Below are positions 38,365 through 47,303 of a stretch of 64,000 nucleotides of DNA, in pieces (position 1 is the first letter of the stretch; each line of letters starts with the position of its first letter). The DNA is taken from contig SUYQ01000011.1 in assembly GCA_015060325.1 (NCBI GenBank), positions 1 through 64,000 of the forward strand, given 5' to 3'. The notes beneath the pieces are model-generated. The model had not been told where the DNA came from. It saw nothing but the letters and a program-made list of their open reading frames with translations, and did no database searches. The translations under genes were made by a program, and so were the position numbers. The stretch is from Bacteroidales bacterium. Lineage in GTDB: Bacteria > Bacteroidota > Bacteroidia > Bacteroidales > UBA932.

Positions 38365-39699
38365 TTACCGGTAAAATTTATCTCCAAACACGACTGCCTC
38401 GGCAATGCCTCTCAGTGCAGCTGCTTTCTTTGGATCAAGACCGCAATCCGAAGGATTTTCTCCGAAAGACTCCCCAAAGATAACGAGATAATTGACACAG
38501 GATTTGAGATAGGAACCATATGCCGTCTGATGATAACCGTCCTCCGCAAAAAGCAGTATATCCGGACGCTCAACATTGGTCATGCGGAATGCATCCCTGA
38601 TCGGAGACACTTCAGCCTTGGCGGCTCTGGCCATCACCTTGATTCCTTTGCCTGCATTATGATAGAAATCCGTCACACAATCGAACCCTCCATTATTTTT
38701 ACCGGCATATGCCCATGTGCACTCAAGCAGCAGGCGGCAACCCTGCGAGATTGTCCTTACCTTCTGAGCCATGGCGACAGTATTTTCAACATTTTCCGTA
38801 TACTTCTTTCTGTCGCTGCCCACCTGAGCTGCTGACTGACTCTGATCCTGAAGAATGACCACATCATATCCGCCCCTTGCGATTTCGTCATCAGTGGTAG
38901 GGTAAGTCAGATGCTTACCCATTGACCAACCGCCCTTGAGGCTTGCTGAAACATCAAGATAATGCCCCTCCTTCCAGGCTATTTCCTTAAGCATCTGAGG
39001 ACAAGACTGGTAGTATGTGAAGGAATTACCTATACACAGTACATTTGTGGTATCTTTTGGCGGAATCACGCCATAATCCATGACATAGGCACCAATATAT
39101 GGCGAGGTGACAAACATGACCATAGCATCCGAATCAACGCCTTCAGCAGGAGGTACGACAGCACCATCAAGGGCACGGACACGCACGCTTAAAAGTCCAG
39201 CTTCAGGAGCATCATTCAGCCTGTAAGTCTGATGTATCGTAGTGTATTTATGGTCCTTTCCAAGTGCCGGACCATGGCAGACATATTGTCTTCCAGGCAC
39301 CCACCTGCACCCGTCTTTCCACTCAACGACCCAATGCATGGGTGCGCCTGGGTTCGCTGACAATGTTGCATCGAAAGACACATACGTTCCCGCTTCAGCG
39401 TTTTCCGCAGGTATCTCGAACAAGAAGCAATCACCTGTTCTGAACGGACCGGCAGCAGCTCTGCCCTTCAGGACCCGATAATCGGCATGGTCATCTCCGT
39501 CAGCAGTCTCAGCCTTCATGATGCCTTGACCGCTTACCGTCGCCATTAAATAATGCTCAGTCTCCCATGTCGCCTTCATCTTTGAATTATAAGCACTGCC
39601 GAACAACCATTTGGACGAGAAGTCCTGGGCTGAAAGATCAAGGGCAGTCACCGTCCACAGGACGACGACTGCCTTGATGAATTTACTGAACATTGTCAT
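38365..39699 (-). CDS. DUF4886/SGNH-like hydrolase, exported
   Basis: 'TTNVLCIGNSFTYYQSCPQMLKEIA', 'YDVVILQDQSQ', 'FAEDGYHQTAYGSYL' (S..DxxH). Confidence 0.78.
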   Translation of the reverse strand: MTMFSKFIKAVVVLWTVTALDLSAQDFSSKWLFGSAYNSKMKATWETEHYLMATVSGQGIMKAETADGDDHADYRVLKGRAAAGPFRTGDCFLFEIPAENAEAGTYVSFDATLSANPGAPMHWVVEWKDGCRWVPGRQYVCHGPALGKDHKYTTIHQTYRLNDAPEAGLLSVRVRALDGAVVPPAEGVDSDAMVMFVTSPYIGAYVMDYGVIPPKDTTNVLCIGNSFTYYQSCPQMLKEIAWKEGHYLDVSASLKGGWSMGKHLTYPTTDDEIARGGYDVVILQDQSQSAAQVGSDRKKYTENVENTVAMAQKVRTISQGCRLLLECTWAYAGKNNGGFDCVTDFYHNAGKGIKVMARAAKAEVSPIRDAFRMTNVERPDILLFAEDGYHQTAYGSYLKSCVNYLVIFGESFGENPSDCGLDPKKAAALRGIAEAVVFGDKFYR

Positions 39700-39711
39700 G
39701 TTGCAATAATA

Positions 39712-41784
39712 CTAGTTTGATGCTGTACCGAATCTAATGTTTTCTTTGGTGACATTCACTGCAGAAGCACCAACCTGACCGATGTAGTCGAAGTAGTTGT
39801 CAGCATTCACCTCGACGACGTCATATGTACCTCCGTTGTACATACCGACGGTACCTCCGCATACGCAATTCGTGATTTTAGCGGCCTTCGAGCACTGGCC
39901 GAAGAACGAACCCTTGTAAGAGTTGTTGGCCTTGTCTGAAATGACTCTTCCGTATGTCTCGACACCGTCGAGGACATTGTCATCGGAGTTGACAAGACAA
40001 AGCACACCACCCACGGCACCTGTTGTTGTAGAGATCAGGTCTCCGAAGTTTCTTGTGTCATATAACGCTGAACCGGCTCCTGTGATACATGTGATGTTAC
40101 CCAGACGGGCTCCGCCTGAAGTCGCGAATGTATTCAGGTTGTCACCATAATTATCGCATCCGCGTACATGGGTGTATCTGTTACATGCTGCAACAAGACC
40201 TGAAGCACGCGCGGTTGCCGACTCGATGTCTCCGTTGTTCACGCAGTCAAGAACGGCTACGATCTGAGTGCTGTTCAGATGGTTGGTTCCGAATCCGAGA
40301 AGTCCGGCAACTTGTACCGCTGTACCACCGTTCTTCGTATTGCCACCTGCGGCTGCCACGATCTTTCCGTTGTTGACCACATTGCTGATGATGGTGCTGT
40401 CTGCCTCGGCGAACGCCATTCCCACAACCGCCATGGTCATCCTCTTGTTGTCACCTCCGTTTCCGTCGAACTTCATGGCTGCATTATTGGTGATGTTGCG
40501 GACCTTGGCATCCCACATCATTCCGGCAATCACGCCGCAATCTGTCGGTGCAGTCGCCTTTATTTCAAGCGAGCAGCTCTCGTCAATCACGAGATTTTCA
40601 ACGACTGCGCCTGCACCAAGACCTCCGAAAAGGCCCCATGCACCGCCTGCTGTCGCATTCTCACACACCATCTTGAAGTTTTTGATGGCATGTCCCTGAC
40701 CGTCAAAGTAACCGGTGAACATGCTTCCTGAAGTGAGGGAAAGCGCGTTGCTTGCCCAATTGAATGCAGATGCGCCGATAGGAGTCCATGAAGTTACAGA
40801 AGACATGTCAATGTCATTCAGAAGGACAATCTTTCCGTCTGCGTTCATCCAGTTGACGATGCTCTCGCCTGCGTTCACTGCTGCTGCAAAAGCAACAATA
40901 TCTTCAGCGGTAGCGATACCGCCTGCATTTGCAAACGCATACATCGGTTTTGCAAGATGTCTTGCATAGAAGTTATCACCCTTCTGCACGTATGAAGTAA
41001 CGCCTGTCTTATAGACATTTCTTGAATATGATCCCTCTGTTGTGGTAAAGGTTATCTTAAGTCCGCTGGCTGTAGAGAAACGGCCGACAGGGAACTTAAG
41101 GGTCATGGCCTGCTTAGGATCCGCATTCTCTGGAAGATTGAGGGTGAGGCTGTTGCCTGTTCCGTTCTCTGCAGGAGTCACTGCAAGAGTCACAGGGTCC
41201 ACTGTTCCGGTGAAGCTGAGGTATCCCTCGAAATCTTCAGCAGAGGCAGGCTCGACCTTGATCGACTTCGCTGTTCCCGCAAGCTCACCCGCATCGATGC
41301 GGAGTTCGAGTACCGAGAACACATTGCTGAACACGACGCTGAGGGCGCCGTTCTGGAGGTTGTCATCCTTCGGTGTTCCCACGAGCGGTGCGCAAGATGT
41401 ATTCGTCTGTGTTCCTTCCTTGAATGTGAGAGCCTTCTCAGACTCCACTTTTACAGTTCCGGCAACGTCTGTTGCAGGATAATATGCCACGAGGGACTTT
41501 GCAGGATCGTATGATGCGATACCTGCAGTACTTGTGAATGTGGTGGTCTCACCTGCCGACTCGGCAACATACTCATATGCCGCTCCGTCATATACAACGG
41601 TGATCTTGTCACCTGCCTCCCAGGTGCTGTTTCCCTCATTCATGTCAGTCTTTGTGAGATCTGCCCAGTCCGCTTTCAGGACAAGGAAGTCAGAATCTGC
41701 TGGAGAGTGCTCTGGAGCAACCTCCTTGGCGCAGCCTGCTATCACGAGCAGGCCGGCCATGATGGAAAATATTCTGTTTCTCAT
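39712..41784 (-). CDS. Surface lipoprotein: fimbrillin-like N-terminus + GLUG-like beta-helix
   Basis: Lipobox LVIAGCAKEV; fimbrillin-type 'TKTDMNEGNSTWEAGDKITVVYDG'; repeated 'NCVNNGDIES', 'GCDNYGDNLN' units. Confidence 0.7.
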   Translation of the reverse strand: MRNRIFSIMAGLLVIAGCAKEVAPEHSPADSDFLVLKADWADLTKTDMNEGNSTWEAGDKITVVYDGAAYEYVAESAGETTTFTSTAGIASYDPAKSLVAYYPATDVAGTVKVESEKALTFKEGTQTNTSCAPLVGTPKDDNLQNGALSVVFSNVFSVLELRIDAGELAGTAKSIKVEPASAEDFEGYLSFTGTVDPVTLAVTPAENGTGNSLTLNLPENADPKQAMTLKFPVGRFSTASGLKITFTTTEGSYSRNVYKTGVTSYVQKGDNFYARHLAKPMYAFANAGGIATAEDIVAFAAAVNAGESIVNWMNADGKIVLLNDIDMSSVTSWTPIGASAFNWASNALSLTSGSMFTGYFDGQGHAIKNFKMVCENATAGGAWGLFGGLGAGAVVENLVIDESCSLEIKATAPTDCGVIAGMMWDAKVRNITNNAAMKFDGNGGDNKRMTMAVVGMAFAEADSTIISNVVNNGKIVAAAGGNTKNGGTAVQVAGLLGFGTNHLNSTQIVAVLDCVNNGDIESATARASGLVAACNRYTHVRGCDNYGDNLNTFATSGGARLGNITCITGAGSALYDTRNFGDLISTTTGAVGGVLCLVNSDDNVLDGVETYGRVISDKANNSYKGSFFGQCSKAAKITNCVCGGTVGMYNGGTYDVVEVNADNYFDYIGQVGASAVNVTKENIRFGTASN

Positions 41785-41795
41785 AACGCTGTCGA

Positions 41796-44700
41796 TTATT
41801 CTTTGCTTCCTTCTTCATAGTCCACATCTCCGATGCTGTTGCCAGGAAGGTCTTCCTTGACATCGGACATGTCGGTCACTTCATATGGATTCTCGATTGC
41901 ATACCTTGCCGCCTTGAGAGCTACCGGTGCGTTTGCATCGGTAACCGGGGTGCAGTAAGCTGAAGTGCTGGTGTTCTCCACTGCATAACGGTATGAATTG
42001 CCGTCGAGGGTAACGTTGAACTTCGGAGTGATGAGAGTCTCGAACACTGTGCAGGCTGCACCGTAGCGTGAGATTCCGTTGTCCATATGATATCCGTCAC
42101 GAGTGAGGTTCATCTCATTGTCAAGCGGAGATGTACGGAGGTTCTGAAGCATTACGCCTGTAGAGATGATGCCGTCAAATGAAACATTATCCATTACATT
42201 CTTTCCGAATGCAGCAATGACATCCCACATGCCGGCCTGGTCTGTCCAGGTTATTGACGGCTGCGAACCGCTGCCGATCTTGCCCATGTTGAAGTATGCC
42301 TGAGACATGATGTAGTAGAACTTAGGCATAGCGCCTGTCTGGGTAGCCTTGGCGCTGTTGATCATACCCTGGAGGTTGGTCTGCGCAGTAGAATTCCATG
42401 TCCATGCTGCAGCATTGCCTGTATGCTCCTGGATGGTGATGATATCCCAGCTGCGGCTCTCAGCAACCTGCTTGAGAGTCTTGCCGGTAGTCTCTGTCCA
42501 TGTTGTCGCACCTGGGCCGCACTCATAGCACTTGTAGTCGCTGGATGTGCTCCATCCGGCATAGTATTCAGACACGAGACGTCCGCCATAATACATATGA
42601 GTGAGCTGCACCTTGTCAAGACCTGCTGCCTTGAGAAGGCCTGGAAGATGCTCAACAGCGTCCTTGGTGAAGCTGTTTCCGATGAAGAGGATGCTGAGTT
42701 CGGCCTCACCCTCGCCGGCACCTGGCTCAGTGGTGCCGACAAGGTATGTGATGTTCTCAAGAACAGAGTCTACGCCTGCCTTGAATACGCCGAGATACTT
42801 GACCTTCTCTTCCTCAGAATAAGAATCATACACCGGAGAGCCGTTGTTGTATGTTCCGACCTTACCGCCGGCAACACAGTTCTTCCATGTATGTACGGAA
42901 CCGTTATATCCCCAGAAGAGTCCGCGGTTTGCATCATCTGTGAGGATCTCGCCATAGTTCGCACAGTTCTCGAATACGGCTGTATTGGTAAGGGATGCGA
43001 TACCTCCCGAACGCGCACCTGTTGTCGAGATGAGGTCACCATAGTTGATGCATCCTGTCATCGAACAGCCTGCAGTGATGTTGCAGGTGATGTTTCCAAG
43101 ACGTCCGCCGCCCTGCTTAGGGAATGTGTTGAACTGGTCTCCGTGGTTGACGCAGTTGCTCAGCTGAACGTTCCTGTTGCAGGCTGCCACGATACCTGAA
43201 GTACGTGCAGTCGCAGAGGTCATGTTACCGTAGTTAGAGCAGTCTGAAATCGTAGTCATCACAGGAGCTCCGCTGAGCGCGTGAGCAAATCCCACGAGAC
43301 CTGCGATATGGTATGCTGTAGCACCTGCCTGAAGGTTTACGGTGTTCTCTGCTACGATCTCACCATAGTTATGGCAGCTGTCCATCACCACGCCTTCCTT
43401 CTCGCAGTACATCTGACCTACAAGAGCCATACTCATGAACTTCTTGTCACCGGCAGTTCCCTTGAATGTCATAGGAGCATAGCTGGTCACGTCACGTATA
43501 GTTGCATCGTAGACATACCCTGCAACGACTCCGTTTGCTGTCACAGCTGATGAAGTGACCTCAAGAGAACATGAAGAATCGATGATGAAGTTCTGTACGA
43601 GAGCACCCGGAGCGAGGACTCCGAAGAGTCCGTAGTGCGCTCCGTCCTCAGCACCTGCGGCCACCATCTTCAGACCGCTGATCTTGCGTCCGTTTCCGTC
43701 GAACTTGCCGGTCCATGCATTGCCTTCGATCACTGGATCTGCAGCACCGGCAGCGCATTTTGCGTTTCCGATAGGAACCCAGTTCTCTACAGATGAAAGG
43801 TCGATGTCAGCAAGGAGGTTTACGCCACCATCCTTAGCCTGCCACTTCTCGATCGAAGCACCGGAGTTCACGGCTGCAGCGAAATCAAGCAGATCCTGCG
43901 CTGTTGCGATACCCGGAACCTCCTCTGCAGGTCCGTTGAAGATGATATTGGTGATCTTTGACGCATTGGCATCGGAATACTTTCCGATATATGTCATGTA
44001 GTTGTCGGAAGTCACGGTCTCCATCACGTAGTTTCCACCGTTGTATGTACCGATACCACCGCCGGCAACGACATTCTCAACCTTCTCGAACTTGCTGAAG
44101 TTAGCAACGAGAAGTCCCTTGTAGCTTGTCTGAGAAGCCGCAATGTCGCCGATGATGTTTCCATAGTTACCTCCGCCGGTGACTGTACATGACGCATGGT
44201 TGAGCAGACACACAAGACCACCGACCTGAGCACTTGATCCGCCTGTCATGATGGCGTCACCGTGGTTCTCGCAATCCTTTAGTGAAGTGTAGTTGGCCAT
44301 GATCGCAGTGATCATACCTACTCGTGTACCGGCATTGCTGTTGGTCTGGTCACCATAGTTCTTGCAGAGCTCTACATCGGTATACTGGTTGACCGCAGAA
44401 ACGATTCCAGAAGTACGAGGAACCGATGATGTCATCTCACCATAGTTCACACAATTGTAAACAAGGTTACGCGCAGAAGTGATGGTTGTGGCACCGTTAG
44501 TAATGCCGGCAATACCGGCCGCCATTACTGAAGTGGCTCCGTTCTTGGTGTTCTTGTCACCTTCGGCTGTGATTGTACCGTAGTTGACAAGGTCCTTCAG
44601 CACTGAACCGCCCTTCTCTTCATCCGCATATACGAATCCGCCGAATGCACCCATTGTGGCACGGACGTTATCCACGCCTGTTCCTCTTGCATGCATCGGA

Positions 44701-47297
44701 GCATAGTTCACGCAGTTCTCGATTGTCGAAGACATTACAGCTCCGGCAATCACACCTACATCCGAACCGTTTGCCGAATGGAATGAAAGTTCAGATGAAT
44801 CTCCCTCAGGAGCACCGATCGTGAGGTTCTTCACTGTAGCGCCGTCAAGGATACCGAACAGACCGTATGCCGTCTGGTCTGCAGTAAGGTCAGCCACAAG
44901 CTTGAGGTTCCTGATGCTGTATCCCTTGCCGTCGAATACGCCTGTAAATGCAGCACCTTCGTATGTAGATACATGGCTGTTTCCGCCTGAAACGGATCCT
45001 GCGAACTTACCGTTTCCGATAGGGGTCCATGAAGTCACATCCTTCATGTCGATATCGTTCAGAAGGACAACAGCACCCTGAGCATCCTGCCATGCCTCAA
45101 GCGAAGCGCCTGAGTTCACAGCAGCAGCGAAATCCATGAGATCCTGAGCCGTAGCGATACCTACAGGCTTCGCTGACTCGCCCATGAAGATGATGTTGGT
45201 GATCTTCTCGGCATTTGTTGCAGAATACTTACCGATATAGTCCATGTAGTTGTCTTCGGTGATGGTCTCCATCACGTACTCACCGCCATTGTATGTACCT
45301 ACACCGCCGCCGGCAACAACATTCTCAACCTTTTCGAACTTGCTGAAGTTCGCTACGAGAGTACCCTTCTGGCCTGCAGGGGAAGCAGCGATGTCGCTGA
45401 TGATCCTTCCATAGTTTCCACCACCGCTGATGACGCACTCTGTATTGGAGTTAAGAAGACATACAAGACCTCCGACCTGAGCACCTGTTCCACCTGTCAT
45501 GATGGCGTCACCATGATTCTCACAATCCTTCAACGATGTGCGGAAGGTCATTGTTGCTGTAATCATACCTACGCGTGTACCGGCATTGCTGTTGATCTGG
45601 TTACCGTAGTTCTTGCAGCGCTCCACGTCAGTGAACTGGTTGACTGCTGCAATGATACCAGATGTACGCGGAACCGATGAAGTCATGTCACCATAGTTTA
45701 TACAGTTGACCACATAGTTGCGTACAGTTGTAATGTTAGTGGTACCGTTTGTAATACCGGCGATACCTGCTGCCATTACCGATGTCGCTCCATTCTTGGT
45801 GTTCTTGTCGCCTTCGGCCTTGATAGTACCATAGTTGACAAGGTCCTTCAGTACTGAACCGCCCTTCTCTTCATCCGCATATACAAATCCTGCGAATGCA
45901 CCCATTGTGGCACGGACGTTATCAACGCCTGTTCCTCTTGCATGCATTGGAGCATAGTTCACGCAGTTCTCGATTGTCGAAGACATCACTGCTCCGGCGA
46001 TAACACCTACATCCGATCCGTTTGCCGAATGGAATGAAAGTTCAGATGAATCTCCCTCAGGAGCACCGATTGTGAGGTTCTTGACAGTAGCGCCGTCAAG
46101 GATACCGAACAGACCGTATGCTGTCTGGTCCGCAGTAAGGTCAGCCACAAGCTTGAGGTTCTTGATGCTGTATCCCTGGCCATCGAATGAACCCTTAAAA
46201 GCGGCACCTTCATATGTTGAAACATGCTGGTTTCCACCTGAAACGGATCCGATGAACTTACCGTTTCCGATAGAAGTCCATGTCTTGACGTCCTTCATGT
46301 CGATGTCATTCATGAGAAGAACCTTCATGCTCTCGGCACCACTCATTGAGTTGACATCAGTCGCAAACTGAACAAGTTCGTCAGCTGTTCTGATCTCGAT
46401 CTTGTCACTCTTCGCCTTTGTGAAGAAAACAGGACGAAGTACAGTATGGTCTGCGAAGTCATTTGCAAGGACGATGAGATGTCCTGACTGGAACTCTGCA
46501 GGGAAAGTGGCTGTAATTGTGTTCTTCTCTCGGTCAATCACTGCTGTAAGACCTTCGGCCTCTGCCACAGCGACCATAGCGCCCTCAGCATTGGCTCCAG
46601 TGACTCCATAAGTGATCTCCATTGGCTTTGCAACGTCTACTACCGTAGTGTTGATCAAAGCCGACAGAGTGAGGTTGAGGGCATTCTGAACAGGGAGAGT
46701 TATCACTGAACCGTTACCCTGAGTGATTACAAGGTCACCGTTCTCATTGATCTCAACTGATCTGAACACACAGCTCTCGCCGTCATTGGCCTGGATAGGG
46801 AGGCCATTTGCATCATTGATACGCTGGCCGTTGACAGTCCAATATCCCTCAGCATCTACTGAAACGACAGGAGTATATCCGCTGACAGGAACCTTCTCTC
46901 CGTTGTTCATGAGGAAAGTTGTCTTGCCGTCCACGGTCACTGTCCAATAGTAGAGGTTGTTCTCAGGGTCGAGTTCGACACCCAGAACAGGTACGTTGAT
47001 CATCTGGTCCATTGTAGCAAGAACGACAGTCTTCTCCTGGTTCTTGCTGTCAAGATAGGTGATCACATATTTTCCGTCAGAGTCCTGTGTCACCGATGTG
47101 ATCACGTTTCCTGACGTGATGTAGCTCATGGCTGTCAGCTGCTCATTCATCGCATCGATCCTGCCCTGAAGCTTCTCGATGCGGTCCTTGATGTCGCCAA
47201 GTTGTTCCTTGAGTTCCAGGTCATCGAACATGCAGGCGCAAGAGAGCATGCCGACAACCGCAATCATTATATATCTGAAAAATCTTTTCATAATCAT
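41796..47297 (-). CDS. Giant surface lipoprotein: DUF4988-like N-terminus, three GLUG-like beta-helix modules, C-terminal DUF4886/SGNH-like domain
   Basis: 1833 aa; lipobox LSCACMFDD; modules opening 'GIATAQDLMDFAAAVNSGASLEAWQ'; C-terminal 'LSILFIGNSFTKDAVEHLP..WDIITIQEHTG..LTRDGYHMDNGISRYG'. Confidence 0.8.
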   Translation of the reverse strand: MIMKRFFRYIMIAVVGMLSCACMFDDLELKEQLGDIKDRIEKLQGRIDAMNEQLTAMSYITSGNVITSVTQDSDGKYVITYLDSKNQEKTVVLATMDQMINVPVLGVELDPENNLYYWTVTVDGKTTFLMNNGEKVPVSGYTPVVSVDAEGYWTVNGQRINDANGLPIQANDGESCVFRSVEINENGDLVITQGNGSVITLPVQNALNLTLSALINTTVVDVAKPMEITYGVTGANAEGAMVAVAEAEGLTAVIDREKNTITATFPAEFQSGHLIVLANDFADHTVLRPVFFTKAKSDKIEIRTADELVQFATDVNSMSGAESMKVLLMNDIDMKDVKTWTSIGNGKFIGSVSGGNQHVSTYEGAAFKGSFDGQGYSIKNLKLVADLTADQTAYGLFGILDGATVKNLTIGAPEGDSSELSFHSANGSDVGVIAGAVMSSTIENCVNYAPMHARGTGVDNVRATMGAFAGFVYADEEKGGSVLKDLVNYGTIKAEGDKNTKNGATSVMAAGIAGITNGTTNITTVRNYVVNCINYGDMTSSVPRTSGIIAAVNQFTDVERCKNYGNQINSNAGTRVGMITATMTFRTSLKDCENHGDAIMTGGTGAQVGGLVCLLNSNTECVISGGGNYGRIISDIAASPAGQKGTLVANFSKFEKVENVVAGGGVGTYNGGEYVMETITEDNYMDYIGKYSATNAEKITNIIFMGESAKPVGIATAQDLMDFAAAVNSGASLEAWQDAQGAVVLLNDIDMKDVTSWTPIGNGKFAGSVSGGNSHVSTYEGAAFTGVFDGKGYSIRNLKLVADLTADQTAYGLFGILDGATVKNLTIGAPEGDSSELSFHSANGSDVGVIAGAVMSSTIENCVNYAPMHARGTGVDNVRATMGAFGGFVYADEEKGGSVLKDLVNYGTITAEGDKNTKNGATSVMAAGIAGITNGATTITSARNLVYNCVNYGEMTSSVPRTSGIVSAVNQYTDVELCKNYGDQTNSNAGTRVGMITAIMANYTSLKDCENHGDAIMTGGSSAQVGGLVCLLNHASCTVTGGGNYGNIIGDIAASQTSYKGLLVANFSKFEKVENVVAGGGIGTYNGGNYVMETVTSDNYMTYIGKYSDANASKITNIIFNGPAEEVPGIATAQDLLDFAAAVNSGASIEKWQAKDGGVNLLADIDLSSVENWVPIGNAKCAAGAADPVIEGNAWTGKFDGNGRKISGLKMVAAGAEDGAHYGLFGVLAPGALVQNFIIDSSCSLEVTSSAVTANGVVAGYVYDATIRDVTSYAPMTFKGTAGDKKFMSMALVGQMYCEKEGVVMDSCHNYGEIVAENTVNLQAGATAYHIAGLVGFAHALSGAPVMTTISDCSNYGNMTSATARTSGIVAACNRNVQLSNCVNHGDQFNTFPKQGGGRLGNITCNITAGCSMTGCINYGDLISTTGARSGGIASLTNTAVFENCANYGEILTDDANRGLFWGYNGSVHTWKNCVAGGKVGTYNNGSPVYDSYSEEEKVKYLGVFKAGVDSVLENITYLVGTTEPGAGEGEAELSILFIGNSFTKDAVEHLPGLLKAAGLDKVQLTHMYYGGRLVSEYYAGWSTSSDYKCYECGPGATTWTETTGKTLKQVAESRSWDIITIQEHTGNAAAWTWNSTAQTNLQGMINSAKATQTGAMPKFYYIMSQAYFNMGKIGSGSQPSITWTDQAGMWDVIAAFGKNVMDNVSFDGIISTGVMLQNLRTSPLDNEMNLTRDGYHMDNGISRYGAACTVFETLITPKFNVTLDGNSYRYAVENTSTSAYCTPVTDANAPVALKAARYAIENPYEVTDMSDVKEDLPGNSIGDVDYEEGSKE
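44000..46360 (-). repeat. Two near-identical intragenic modules, unit about 1,251 bp (417 codons)
   Basis: GCATAGTTCACGCAGTTCTCGATTGTCGAAGACAT at 44701 recurs at 45952 with near-identical flanks over more than 200 bp; proteins match almost residue for residue. Confidence 0.85.
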
Positions 47298-47303
47298 AAC
47301 CTT

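Noticed and set aside
42423-43199. 258-aa plus-strand ORF with many Cys
   Set aside because: Antisense of the repetitive beta-helix lipoprotein; Cys content follows from antisense codons.
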